Shown here piece after piece: positions 11,755-22,884 of a stretch of 64,000 nt of DNA. Under the pieces are notes generated by a model. The model was not told where the DNA came from. It worked only from the letters and a program-made list of their open reading frames with translations, and ran no database searches. The DNA is from Xenoacremonium recifei. Taxonomy: Eukaryota; Ascomycota; Sordariomycetes; Hypocreales; Nectriaceae. The position numbers and the translations under genes were made by a program. The DNA is taken from the NCBI GenBank assembly GCA_012184525.1, contig WOFQ01000066.1, forward strand, positions 119,906 to 183,905, written 5' to 3'. Each line of letters starts with the position of its first letter. Positions within the stretch are counted from its first letter, which is position 1.

Positions 11755-12182
11755 GGATCGGATTGAGGAATTCAGCCTATGAGAGGCTTATTGAGGGGAT
11801 TATCATGCTTCCGCATGCAAGGGATTTCGGATGGTCTGTTTATATTCACTTATGCTTTCATCTACTCAGCGCCGGGCAGGACTCCGCTGTTATTGTTCAC
11901 ATTAGCTATACTCTTTCAGATACCCAATCAATGAGTTCCAGGGGGTAAACAACAGTGTACTCGCGACTTGAAGATGTGTGAACGATGTGTGAACAATGTG
12001 ATCATGACCATAACCGGCCCAGAGCCTTTCATCTTGATGTAAAAGATGGAAGAAAGAAGTCGACTTTTCGCCGCCCACGAATACATGATAAGTAAAACTA
12101 TTCCCGTTGCCTTGCCGTTGCTTGTGTTCTCCCTCTCATGTTGAATGCAATTTCCTCAAAACACCACCTGTAAACTCTCCCT
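11755..12182. other. Convergent 3' intergenic region
   Basis: 428 bp between two convergent genes. It should hold both 3' untranslated regions; I see no gene and no clear repeat. Confidence 0.5.
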
Positions 12183-13112
12183 TTACCATCCCCGGCCAGC
12201 AAGCTTCTCTTCCGGCTTCATGCTGTCACAGTTGATGCCCACCATAGCCTCACCCAGCCCAGTGCTGCACTCAGCCAGCACGCTCGCATCCTTGAAGTGT
12301 GTAGTCGCCCGGACGATAGCCTTAGCCCGCTTGGCCGGGTCGCCCGACTTGAAGATACCGCTGCCAACAAAGACACCGTCGCAACCCAGCTGCATCATGA
12401 GCGCAGCGTCAGCAGGGGTAGCGACACCGCCCGCGGCGAAGTTGACGACCGGGAGGCGGCCGAGCTCAGCGGTCTGTCGCAGCAACTCAGCGTCGACCTC
12501 CAGCTTTCGGGCCATCTCGCGGATGCGGATAATACCGCCCTCAGCCAGCGCTGCCTTGGCCTCAGCGATCTGTCGGTTGACCGTCTTCATGTGGCGCACA
12601 GCCTCAACGACATCACCGGTTCCCGCCTCACCCTTAGTTCGGATCATGGCAGCGCCCTCAGCGATACGGCGCAGGGCCTCGCCCAAGTTGCGGCAGCCGC
12701 ACACAAAGGGCACACCAAAGGGGCTCTTCTCCACGTGGCTCTCGTCGTCAGCGGGCGTCAGAACCTCGCTCTCATCGATGTAGTCGACGCCCAGGGCCTC
12801 GAGGATCTGGCACTCCACAAAGTGGCCAATTCGCGCCTTGGCCATGACTGGGATAGTGACAGCATCCTGGATCTCCTTGATGACGGCCGGGTCAGACATA
12901 CGGGCCACGCCGCCGTCCTTGCGGATGTCTGCGGGCACGCGCTCAAGAGCCATGACTGCGCAGGCGCCGGCCTCTTCGGCGATGCGGGCCTGCTCTGCGT
13001 TGGTGACGTCCATGATCACGCCGCCCTTGAGCATCTGAGCCAGACCGGCCTTGACGACAAAGGACGACTTAGGCGCGTCCTGGCCGGTAGGAGCAACAAC
13101 TTCGTTGGTCAT
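12183..13112 (-). CDS. PDX1: Pyridoxal 5'-phosphate synthase subunit (SNZ/PDX1)
   Basis: This is the synthase subunit of the deoxyxylulose-independent vitamin B6 pathway. It condenses ribose 5-phosphate, glyceraldehyde 3-phosphate and ammonia to PLP in a 12-mer (beta/alpha)8 complex; the ammonia comes from the glutaminase partner encoded next door. The 309-aa single-exon product has the usual length. The two catalytic lysines are Lys92 in VMAKARIGH and Lys160 in MIRTKGEAGTG, and the phosphate-binding glycines lie in FAAGGVATPADAA and GVFVGSGIF. I start at the ATG at 13112; the frame is open further upstream only through non-ATG codons. It is transcribed away from PDX2, an arrangement also found for the yeast SNZ-SNO pairs, where it supports co-regulation. 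Confidence 0.96.
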   Translation of the reverse strand: MTNEVVAPTGQDAPKSSFVVKAGLAQMLKGGVIMDVTNAEQARIAEEAGACAVMALERVPADIRKDGGVARMSDPAVIKEIQDAVTIPVMAKARIGHFVECQILEALGVDYIDESEVLTPADDESHVEKSPFGVPFVCGCRNLGEALRRIAEGAAMIRTKGEAGTGDVVEAVRHMKTVNRQIAEAKAALAEGGIIRIREMARKLEVDAELLRQTAELGRLPVVNFAAGGVATPADAALMMQLGCDGVFVGSGIFKSGDPAKRAKAIVRATTHFKDASVLAECSTGLGEAMVGINCDSMKPEEKLAGRGW

Positions 13113-14202
13113 GATTGCAGATGTGGTGGTTATGAGTTTGTGTGGGGAAAAGTCGAAGATGTTGTTGTGGTAGAAATCGGGACTCCCGGACAAAGAGGTA
13201 TTTGACACTGGAGCCTAGAGGTTCACTTCCACACTCAATTAAAGATTCTTTGAGGCAATTGGGAAAGACTTGTATGATAAAGGATGAACCCAAGTCGATC
13301 GAATGAGAGAATAATATGGAAGAACTTTAGCTGCCGAGTGTCTCCTCCTCAATTATCCTCAATTAACAGCGCGAAAGCGGAGATCGGCCGGTGCTACTGT
13401 ACCGCTCCTGCGGGCTCGGCCACACCTTTCATGAGAGACTTTCTGTTTGGGAACCCTGAAAGACCCTGACTGAGTTTTCCGCGGCCGATCTAGGCGCCGC
13501 TGGGCATGGCCCATTGGCCCAGAGAGTGACATCAACAGCGGATGTGGCGGCAATCATCGGGCAGCGAAGGGATAAGTAACGACATGAGTTCGATGGGATT
13601 CTAGGCCGCGTGGCTGTGACTCGTTGGAGATACAGAGGTTGTGTCTTTGTCTCAAGACACTCCGAAACTACAGCGCCCTCTACAGTGCAAGAGCCCACCA
13701 AATACCAGACACAATTGCCAAAGACATCACTGTCCTCTTCAAGCATCGCCACCCCCAGAAACACCAGCTTCTCAGCCTCAGCTCTTCTCCCTTCCCCTCC
13801 CCCTCTTCCCAGACAAGTCCCGCGCGCCCGCAGAGGGGCAACTAACTCTCCGTTTTCGCCCCTCTTCCAGCGGCCGAAATCCGAGGCCAGCGCCCTGACT
13901 CAGATCCAGCGACAGCCGCGGCGGTTGACTCACGGTGCGCGGTTCAGCAGCCGATTCGCTGCGACTTCGGGGGCGGCCTCCAGCTGCTGGCGGCGGGCTA
14001 ATTAGCACGCAAATCACCCAAAAGCTGGAGCCGCAAGCCACTGGGCGCGCCCTAGCGGTCGTTAGAGGCTTCAGTGCCGGTCCCGGGTTTGTGGGAATTG
14101 GCTCACTCGCGGAGGCGGGCTTCTTATCGGGGTGGTGAAAGTCGATGTTGGAGTTGGCACTCTCACGCCTCGACTCATTTCATCTCATCTCAAGTTTGCA
14201 CC
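13113..14202. promoter_or_regulatory. Shared divergent promoter of PDX1 and PDX2
   Basis: 1.09 kb separates the two start codons of the PLP synthase genes. It contains a short direct repeat of TCCTCAATTA near 13346-13365 and long CT-rich tracts near 13780-13870. No coding feature is supported. A shared regulator is inferred from the divergent arrangement; I did not identify a specific binding site. Confidence 0.55.
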
Positions 14203-14975
14203 ATGTTGCGTGTTACAGTTGGGGTCCTCGCCCTTCAGGGAGGCTTTCATGAGCACCTGCAACTCCTCCGCCAGGCCGCTGATCATTTGGCCTCAACCGG
14301 CGCCGTCTCGCCGTCCACCTTCAACCTCATCGAGGTCCGGACTCAGGAGCAGCTCGCTCAATGCAGCGCCCTCATCATTCCCGGCGGTGAGAGCACGACC
14401 ATCTCCTTCGTCGCCGCGCAATCCGGGCTTCTCGAGCCGCTGCGAGATTTCGTCAAGTATGTGCCGTCTCGCCACCAGCAGAACTCTCACTAACATCCTA
14501 TTCTCATTTTAGATTCCAAAAACGTCCGGTATGGGGCACCTGCGCCGGCCTCATCCTGCTCTCTGACGAGGCCAATGCGACCAAAAAAGGCGGCCAGGAA
14601 CTCATTGGCGGGCTCGGCGTGAGAGTGCATCGCAACCATTTTGGCCGCCAGATTGAGAGCTTCGAGTCCAATTTGAGCCTGCCGTTCCTCGGCGAAGCGG
14701 CGGCCCCGTTCCCCGGCGTCTTCATCCGGGCGCCGGTGGTGGAGGAGATTCTGCCAACTGTCGACTCCCGGCCAGAAGTCACGGTGTTGGCGAAACTGCC
14801 TGGTCGAGTGGACAAGATGAAGCCTGGAATGTCGCAGGCGAACATAAAGGATGATTCAGGGGATATTATCGCTGTACGGCAGGGCAATGTGTTGGGGACG
14901 AGCTTTCATCCGGAGTTGACAAAAGATGCGCGGATACACGTCTGGTGGCTACAAGAGCTGCTATCCAGCCTATAA
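14203..14975 (+). CDS. PDX2: Pyridoxal 5'-phosphate synthase glutaminase subunit (SNO/PDX2)
   Basis: This class I glutamine amidotransferase frees ammonia from glutamine and channels it to PDX1. Exons are 14203-14456 and 14513-14975; the 56-nt intron splits the codon of Lys85 and the join reads RDFVKFQKRPVWGTC. The product is 238 aa. The catalytic triad is Cys95 (WGTCAGLIL), His217 and Glu219 (TSFHPEL). The N-terminal GVLALQGGFHEH and the PGGESTT motif are diagnostic of the family. The start is the ATG at 14203, directly before the conserved N-terminus. It is the divergent partner of PDX1. Confidence 0.95.
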
Positions 14976-15112
14976 ACAAATTTAAAGACGGTACATAGAT
15001 TCATTCATGCGTTCAAGATAGATGCGGCTGGGTAAATAAAAGCTAATGGGTATCTCCTTGTCTAGCTTGCGCCTCCTGGTTCAAGTTCATGGTCGACCAA
15101 CATCACCAACCT

Positions 15113-17182
15113 TCATGACCCTTTGCTTGTGACAGCCTCATACTCCGGAGGCGGCGATTGCGGTCGACCTGATGCCCTTGATCTGGCTTGCGGTACTCTC
15201 GCCCCAGTTGGAACCCTCGCTCCAGCTTGCACCGTCGCCGCTCTCGACACAACTGCCGGCGCCGGCGCAGGAACCTCTAAGCCAAGCGCAGAAAAGATCT
15301 CCGGCTTCCCTAGCATTGCTGCGAGCTCACCCGGCGTCACGTTTCCTCCCAGGTTCACATCCGCGCCCCTCCTCCGAAGCATCGCTATCAACTCCAAGTT
15401 CTGCCGCGCAATAGCCTGCATCAGCGGCGTGCGGCCCTTCTTGTCCGTCTGGTTTGGGTCGGCGCCGTGCTCGAGCAGTAATCGCGCGACATCGGTTATG
15501 TTGCGGTCGATGGCGTATAGCAGGATGGTCTCGCCTGAGCGCATCTTCTTCTTCGGCTTGGCCCCGTGACTAAGAAGGAGACGGACGATCTCGGTGTCTT
15601 CAAGCTCCATGGCAAAGCATATGGCCGGAATATTGTTGTTATCCGTCACATCGCCCGAGGCGCCGTGGGAGAGCATAGCGCGGATCATAGATGTCTTCTC
15701 TGCGGGCGTCATCTTGCTGTCTTTGAGGATGCTGAATATGACTTTCTCGCCGCTATTGTCCCGCGAGTCGGCATCGGCGCCATGTTGGAGAAGCTGATTC
15801 GCAAAGTCGAGTCTTCGGTTGACGATGGCGTCGGCAAAAACGGTAATGCCTGAACTCGTCCGGCCATTCGCGTTGGCTCCGCTCTCCAGTAAGAGTCTTG
15901 CCACATCCATCTGGTTCTCGCCCGCAGCCACCGCCAACAGAGTGCTGCCTGTGATGTCGTTCGAGTTGGCATTGGCTCCGAACCGCAACAGCAGCTTGAC
16001 GAGGTCCATTTGGCCCTTCTTCACGGGTGGAACGATGACCGGCCGCCCCGATGTGTATGTGGTGTTAGCATTCGCGCCATTCTCTAGAAGAAACTGAATA
16101 CCCGCGAGGTTCTCCGCTGCAACAACATCTGCGAAGAATGACTGCCCCGACCAACTCTTCTCCTGGATGTTCGCGCCCTTCTTCAGTAGCAGCTTAGCCA
16201 CCGACAAACTGCCCACTGAGGCAGCAAGAAACAGTGGCGGTAGCTTCTTCCAATCCCACGAGGCATGGTCTGCCCCCGAGTCCAGTAAGAACCGTACTGC
16301 CTGCTCCTGGTTCGCCAGGATAGCGCAGCTTAGCGGCGTGTTGCCCTCCTCGTTGCGGCCGTTGATGTTGGCGCCCTGCGCGAGGAAGCCTCTCATCTGC
16401 TGGGTGTCGCCGCGCAAAGCTGCCTGACAAAAGGCGGTTACGAGAGGATCGGGTTTGGGCTTGAAGCCGGAGGCAAAGGCCTTGAAGGACTGGGTGAGGG
16501 AGGAGAGGCTGCGGGCGAAGCCAGAGGAGGCTTCATCTTCCTGGGGTCGAGATGAGCTGGATCCCGCGGGTTCGTAGGGTGGCGGATCGTCGGCGTGGGG
16601 TTGAGAGAGGAGGATATCTCGGCTTTGTGAGGCTTCGCGAGAGATGAAGTCGGCCTTTTCGAGGAGCTCCTTTCCTTCGGGGGATTCGAGGCTAGTATCC
16701 TGTGAAGCCTTTTCAGATCTGTGAGAGATTGTCAGTACCAAGATACTTGTAAGCTTAAATCATCATAGCTCATACAGAGAAAGGAGGACTACAAAGAAGG
16801 CAAATAGCGCCTTGTAGGTCCCCATCGCATCGTTGTACACAGCAAGAAACGTTGGATCCAGCGTGGCCAGGATCTCTGTCTGGAGTCGCATAGCCTGTTT
16901 ATTCAAAACGCTCACGACGGCCTCACATGAGCTGAGGGAGCGGCTGAGATGCGACTGCAGCTTTGGTGAGATGACGGTTGCGCGGTTCAGCGACTGCTCC
17001 AGCTGGGTGCTCTCCTCGCCCAGCTGCTGGGCCGCCGTCGCGAGCGCCGATAGCACTGAAACAGCGGCATTGTTCGCATCAAGCGTTCCGACTAGCTCTG
17101 ACAGCTCCTCGCAGGTCGACAGCGCGCGATGGGCGATGCCCGGGATGAGCGACGTGAGTGAAATGACCGAGAAGCCGTCCAT
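15113..17182 (-). CDS. Ankyrin-repeat protein with N-terminal helical domain and PPxY motifs
   Basis: Two exons, 17182-16776 and 16718-15113, join across a 57-nt GT-AG intron (16775-16719) to give LLSLSEKASQ and a protein of 670 aa. Residues 1 to about 135 are an all-helical segment beginning MDGFSVISLTSLIPGIAHRA, resembling the N-terminal helical domains of fungal NLR/STAND-like proteins, and ending in a hydrophobic stretch (FAFFVVLLSL). A disordered Ser/Pro-rich linker follows. About eleven ankyrin repeats then run from about residue 235 to 600, with consensus pieces such as VARLLLESGANANGR and LLLEHGADPNQTDKKGRTPL. PPxY motifs occur in the linker (DDPPPYEP) and at the C-terminus (SPPPEYEA), suggesting capture by a WW-domain E3 ligase. 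There is no NACHT or NB-ARC motif. The family is clear; the role is unknown. Confidence 0.85.
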
Positions 17183-17722
17183 GGCGTGATGTGAGAGCGC
17201 TGAGAGTGCGGGGAGCAGAGAGGAGAGCGCTGACAGATTTCTACAGCAGCAAACAACTTAGGTGGTGGTCTCTCGCATACCCTACACGGGGACGAGTAAG
17301 CAAGCACTGCGTGAGGTATCAACACTTCGGAACCACAACCGAGAGAGGAGTCTAGGTCACGTCTATATCTCTCTCGGTGCATCCCCCATGCTCGGTAAGG
17401 CTGACTGGCGCTTGTAGGGCTGAACACGAGCGTCGTGGACGATGACGCGGTCCCACCGCCTAAACACCTAAACAGCGCCAGATCGCCTGCTAAGCCCAGG
17501 ATTCACAGTATGGGAGTCGTAACCGGCGGCCTCATCCGCCATGCAGAGCTCACAACAGGCGTCCAATTGAAACACTGAGCTGCCTAGCACCCGATAACAA
17601 GCCCCCGGCCCAATATGCAACTTTGATTCAGCACCCGGCTTACTGTCGCCAGCAATTCCACTGCGTCGTCAACTGGCCCATGATCGTCTCATGGCGTCCA
17701 TTTTCCCTGCGTCGTTCACTGC
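17183..17722. other. Intergenic region
   Basis: 540 bp between the start of the ankyrin gene and the 3' end of the next minus-strand gene. It should contain the ankyrin gene promoter; no gene or distinct repeat is seen. Confidence 0.5.
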
Positions 17723-18047
17723 CTATTTCGCCGACGTCTTACGCGCCTCGTTGGCTTCGTCCTTGGCTGCCGCCGGCTTGCCCGTGAGATACCAGAACAG
17801 GAAGCCCAGCCCGACGGCGGCTGCGCCCGCAGCGATGTAGGTGTTCCTGTAAGCAATCGCAGTGGTTAGAGTAATGTCCCTCCGATTGAGTCTTGGTCCG
17901 AGCTCACTGGTTCTTGACGGCCTCTGGCGATCGAGGCTCCCCTTCTATTGTCTGTCGCCGGCTTGTCGTGCGGAAGCTCCGAGTTGCGACAGATGTGCGG
18001 CTAATGGCAATTGGCCGCAGAGGTAGGATTCGGGTTCTCGGGATCAT
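17723..18047 (-). CDS. Small single-pass, probably mitochondrial protein
   Basis: A two-exon microprotein of 87 aa: exons 18047-17908 and 17846-17723, with a 61-nt GT-AG intron (17907-17847) whose removal reads PEAVKNQNTYIAAG. Residues 1-32 are rich in Arg, Ser and Thr with no acidic residue (MIPRTRILPLRPIAIS...), typical of a mitochondrial presequence. Residues 49-67 form one transmembrane helix (YIAAGAAAVGLGFLFWYL), followed by a charged Lys/Ala/Glu tail ending ARKTSAK. It resembles the small inner-membrane proteins of fungi, but I cannot name a family. The start is the first ATG of the frame; upstream codons lack one. The second exon is too short to stand out as an ORF, so this gene is easily missed. 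Confidence 0.7.
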
Positions 18048-19032
18048 CGCTGCTGTTTCTGTTGTACAAATAGGGTTTTTTGTCTGTTTTACAGAGTAGC
18101 GTACAAGGTATTGTACAGTTGACCGAGGGATCACAAAGTAATCGCAGACAGCCTCAAACTACAGCTGCGGGCAGCAACCACATATAAACAGCCGGGCCAT
18201 CCACCACTCCCGTCCGCATCACGAGAACCCCCCAATCGTGGCGTCATGGATGCGTAGGTGTGCCGTTTCTGAAGTCATCAGCCGGTCGCCACGAAGCTCG
18301 CCAATTACGCTTTGCGAACGTCGACACTTCGCCGATCTGAAGATGCGGGGAAGCTTGTCCATAGCCTGCCAGAGTAGCACTCGCTCGGCATTTTCCACGG
18401 ATTTATGTTACAAGTCGGTTTTCCATTAATCCGAGGGGGGTTCGTGGCGTGATGTTTCTCGTGTACACATCGAAGCGAATGGGAGAAGCCGGTGTCTACC
18501 GAAGTTTTGCATGTGAACAGGACGGGTTTAGTGTGACTATACAACTGCAACCAAGCACCTCTTTCTCAGAAAGCTTCCAGGGTTCTAGAAGACCGAGGCT
18601 CATACTCCCCGCCTGATCCGACTTCAGTTCGAGAGTATTTGATCTCCAGCCTAGCGATGGGAACAGATCTTGCACAATAGCTAGCGAGACCGCCATAGAC
18701 AGTATGGGAGCTTTGTTACTTCATGGCGGCTAACAGGTGATCGACAGCCCAGTACGGCTTTTCGTGCGATGATCAGGCAGAGCCTCAAAGTGGTCCATCT
18801 GGTATTGAGCAAACGATAAAATAATCCAGGTCACATATAATGGATGTTCTGATCCCATTACCCCAGCCGAAGACGCCTAGGCTGTGCCAGGCCTAGTCCC
18901 GTCAATCTGGGAGGAAATACCAAAAAAGCCATATAATACTCCTCTAGCTCCAAAAGCAGATCCCTCGAATCAATTCGCAGATTATGACTGCGAGGCAAAC
19001 CAATGTCCTCACGTCGGTATGGCATTCTCGAA
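18048..19032. other. Intergenic region
   Basis: About 1 kb, no convincing gene. It holds the upstream region of the small membrane protein and the 3' side of the C2H2 gene. A minus-strand frame at 18858-19094 overlaps the end of the C2H2 gene in another phase and is not supported as an extension. Confidence 0.5.
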
Positions 19033-19918
19033 TCATCCAAAGGTGAGCATTCCATTCGGGTTGACAAACGCGTTGATGTTCGTCTGGACCGCACTGAAGC
19101 GCATGAAGCTACAGCTTTCGCTCTCCAGATGGTTGATCAATCCGGCTAGTGTCGTGAAATCTCTCCGGCAGGCCAAATTAGGACAATGATAGAGTGCCTG
19201 CTGATGCTTTGGAGAGGCAAGGTGCTGATTGAGACCGCCTAAGGTATTGAACAGGTTGTGGCATAGGTAGCACTCATATGCGCCGACATTGTAGTTGTAG
19301 GCAGCGGACGATGCTTGGTACGATGGGGATCCGTTCCAGCCGATCAATTTCTTGGAGATTGTGCCATTGGGATCGTACTGTCGTACAACTCTGTAGAGCT
19401 TGTCCCGGTCCAAGGGTGCCCTGGGACAATTGCCGCGTTCAAGATGGTGGACCAAGCCAGTGGCGGTGCCACAAGTGCAATCGCAGAATGGACAATGGAC
19501 AGTTGACGGGCGATGGACCTTTGAATTCAGGTGCTGAGAGAAATGTCAGTGAGAAAAGTCGGACAAGGCGGAAATGCAAAGCTGGCGGGGGTCATGCCAT
19601 GGTTAAATTATTCCGGTTATTGAAGAAGCGACTGCAGGGCTGACAGTACATATGGACCTCGTGCTCATGCGTTTCGCACTCCGAGTGACTGGGGAACATC
19701 TCGACGCACACGCTGCATTCCTCAGCGTCAGGCCAATAAGCCTCCCGTTGCATATGGTACTGTCGATCCTCCTCATCACAGAAATAGTTTGAGTAAGTGT
19801 CGCACTCGAAGTCGGGGATATCGTCGGGGTTATCATGGCCGACGGCCTCACAGTGCTGGTTACGTGCTCTCCAGCCTTTGGGAAAGGCCCTGTAGCATGT
19901 GCCGCAGGTGAAGACCAT
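19033..19918 (-). CDS. C2H2-type zinc-finger protein with a GC-AG intron
   Basis: Two exons, 19918-19598 and 19533-19033, give 273 aa. The start is the ATG before VFTCGTCYRAFP. Zinc-binding pieces run along the whole protein: FTCGTCYRAF, FECDTYSNYFCDEED, EECSVCVEMF with the pair HEHEVH, MYCQPCSRFFNNRNNL, VHCPFCDC, YECYLCHNLFNTLGGLNQH and a final CPNLACRRDFTTLAGLINHLES. The intron (19597-19534, 64 nt) begins with GC: no usable GT exists there, whereas splicing ATG|GC...CAG|CAC restores NNLTMHLNSKVHR, the expected second half of a finger. This architecture recurs in many ascomycete C2H2 proteins that end soon after LINHLES, so the C-terminus appears complete. The likely role is nucleic-acid binding; no target is known. 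Confidence 0.8.
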
Positions 19919-20568
19919 GTTGTTGAACGCGCGTAATGCTCGGGTCAGATGCGTGTGAAAGAAGAAGAGTCTGAGATGTCGGGGGAGCTGCGGGGAATGT
20001 GCAGCTTCCCCAGAGCACATAAGAGGTAACAAGAGTATCAAATTAGAGCGTCTACCGATACCGCACGCTATACCGTGTTTGATTGCGCAGCCGCTTTCCT
20101 CAGCTGCCAAGCAGCGAAGTCCTTGTCGCGAACGAAAAAGCAATTATCGCTGAGCGCATGTGAAGACTCAAACGTCATTCGAAGTAAGAGAAGGTATCTT
20201 ATGACGAGCTAAGTAAACTTAGCCGCCCCTGTGCACCGTCACTCCACAACGACTGTCGACTTGTTGCACATAGGCGTTGCCATCTCTGAGGGACGTGCGA
20301 CCGTTGACGCGTGGGTAAGTTTGCAGCGGCCTCTGTTACCTATATATCTGTCGTTATCTGCTTAATATATGCTAGCCTTCAAATCCCCTGCGTTCAAAAG
20401 CCGCGAGCGATAGACAAGCAGTTGCTGACAGATGAATGCTGGCACACACACAGCGAGGCGGTCTTTGCTTCCCACAACCCGTGATTGATGACGGCATTCT
20501 TCTCCTTTTGAGAAGGTGGCGTCGATTTTTACTTAGGCGATGGGCTGGACTGGACACCTCGCCTTTCG

Positions 20569-20616
20569 CCAGCCCCGGCTTCAAGTTCCCAGGAGTCAGC
20601 ACAGCAGGGCCCAGCT
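20569..20616 (+). repeat. Inverted repeat, left copy
   Basis: This 48-bp segment containing GCTTCAAGTTCCCAGGAGTC is nearly identical to the reverse complement of 21064-21110. The copies differ by a few substitutions, mostly A/G. They lie about 450 bp apart and face each other. Confidence 0.75.
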
Positions 20617-21063
20617 GGGATAAAAGGGTCGACCGGGGATAGACACGCTCAGGGGGTCAAATTGAATCAATAAAACTTACTGAACTAATTCCCCAGACTT
20701 CACCTGACTGCAAGTTACCCTAAGACACTCCCGTTACTTCATCGGATTCTCTGAAATTAGAGGCTTTTCCCTATGGTATTGCGACTTTAATGGTGGCCCT
20801 GATAGTTCTGGATTGCTGACTATGCTCATGATCCTGGGGTCGATATTATGTACGGGTTACAGAAGACTGGTCAAGATGGAACGAATAACGACAGACCTAT
20901 ATGTAATAGAGGCCACCGCTACCAGCGCCGGCCTGTAGAATGTTGGTGTGGATGTACCTTGAGCATAGTAGTCATTGATGGTATTAGTAAGTTTTGTTTG
21001 AATGCATTTTGAAGGTCAGCATATATTGAGGTGATTGTTATGGTAGCCCAAAGTGAAGCCCTT

Positions 21064-21110
21064 AGCTGGCGCCGCTGTGCCGACTCCTGGGAACTTGAAG
21101 CCGGGGCTGG
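21064..21110 (-). repeat. Inverted repeat, right copy
   Basis: Reverse-complement partner of 20569-20616. On the minus strand it lies in a frame reading ASPGFKFPGVGTA; the other copy reads ASPGFKFPGVSTA, so the duplicated piece may come from coding sequence. Confidence 0.75.
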
Positions 21111-22884
21111 CCGATTCCTCTCGAGGGTCTATGAGACGCAGCTTCTGTGGCAGAGATTCAACCTCATAATCGGTTAATGCAAACGTTAGCTCGTACACCG
21201 TTCTCACGGCGTCCAGATCTTCGCACACGCCTTTTGCGGGGTTTGTGAGGAATGTAAAAGCTTTCCGGCCTTGGACGACTTCTGCAAGCCTGCCTTTCTG
21301 TAATAAGAGCAGAAACAGCAGTTGTTGTCACCCCAGCGAGAGACTGTGCAGACAACACCTCCGCGGATCCTCTCTCAACGCTGTTTCTGAGATGGACCGA
21401 CCAAAATCGTCCTGGCTTCTGGCGCGGAGGGCAAGAGGCACGAGCAGGGACTTGCGATTATGTGACCTGTGGGTTATCTACTTGAGGAAGAGTCAGAATT
21501 CGAGTGAAAGTAGGTATAATATTAGTAAGGGATTAGTATTTACCTATCATGCCGTCGCGCCACCTCATTACACCGTTTGCGAGCATAACTATTACCTAGT
21601 ATCCTCGCCAGCCGGTCTAGGTACGCCTCGCGCTCGCATATCGATCGCAATATCGCAGAAGGGCGCCAAATTTGCCCCCTTTATTATATCAAGCTTGCAT
21701 GGTGGCGGGATACTTCATCAAGATGACATCGAAAGACGGACCAGACGTGGGTGTCACATATCAGCTGCACGGGACTCCGGGAGGCTACTGCTATAATGGT
21801 CCTGAAGATGCAGGTTTGACTAAAGGCCCTCATCCCATAGAAAAGACAGCAGTTAGGAGGGTTTAAAATATTGAAGGAAGAGGGCATCGTCCATGAGTAC
21901 TTGGGCAAGGAGTTTGTGAAGGCCTTATTAAAGGAGGCTGACTATTATTTAAAGCGACTTGCATATAACAAAGCGAGGCTGAAAGCTTACCTAACCTAGG
22001 TAGCTGTCTTGTCTGCTGAGTTTGCGCACCAGGTGCTGTCAGATGCCTCTGGCTCTCGAATTGATACTCTTCTCCGAATCACCCTACCTGGCGAAGGAAT
22101 CCCAGGAAGGGGAAGGTGCGTTAGGCCAGCCGTGCTTATGTTCCCAGGATCCCGCCATGTCCAACAACACCAGAGTGCTAAGCTAATGTCCGATTGCGTG
22201 ACTGGCACCAGCGACACCGCCAAGACCGTTGACGATGTTCACCGCACTAGGAGGGAAACCGGCCTGAACAAGATTGGCGAAGAAAGGGATGGAGAGAGGA
22301 GTTTGCTCAGCTATATAGACCCGTATTCGACGGCTCCATATACGAGACTCCTTCTACGGAGTAATGAACTCAACTTTCCATTAAAAGATCTTTCATTTTA
22401 GGAGCAGCTTTCATTCAGTTACCCCTGTAAAGTCTACCCTGCCTGGATGCTCCGAGAGATCCTCAACATGGTCCTTGGGCGCGCAATATCGTAAAGTCCT
22501 GTTATAGAGAACCAAGTCTTGATTGCGACAACATGTAGGCATTTCCGACGCCTTGCATCATTTATTAGCTTGTACCAACTCCACGTACGTCCGTTGTCAT
22601 ATCCACTCAAAACACCTCATAGTCCCAAATGCACGATTACATTTCCTTCGGATATGACCAGCACTAATATAAATTCGTTTAGTCGTAGGCATCGTTGCGG
22701 AAGGCGTCGCGACGGTCGGCGTGGATAACCCTTCACTACGATCGATTCGAAATCGTCAGTCATGATTGCTCCTAAGAAGATGGTGACTGTGCTTACCCTC
22801 GCCCAAAATCTCCAAGCTCCGCCCAAAGCCTGATAAAACTCCCATTCCTACGAAATCGGTTACTTAAACGCACCAAATAAAGTG

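Noticed and set aside
12297..13205. 302-aa plus-strand frame opposite PDX1
   Set aside because: It is a shadow of the highly biased codon use of PDX1, starts without an ATG and lacks family resemblance.
18858..19094. Frame that could extend the C2H2 protein
   Set aside because: It overlaps the C2H2 terminal exon in another frame; relatives end just after the last finger, as this one does.
21672..21866. 64-aa plus-strand frame with an ATG-bounded peptide
   Set aside because: Plausible composition but no homologue, splice site or leader; the region is repeat-rich.
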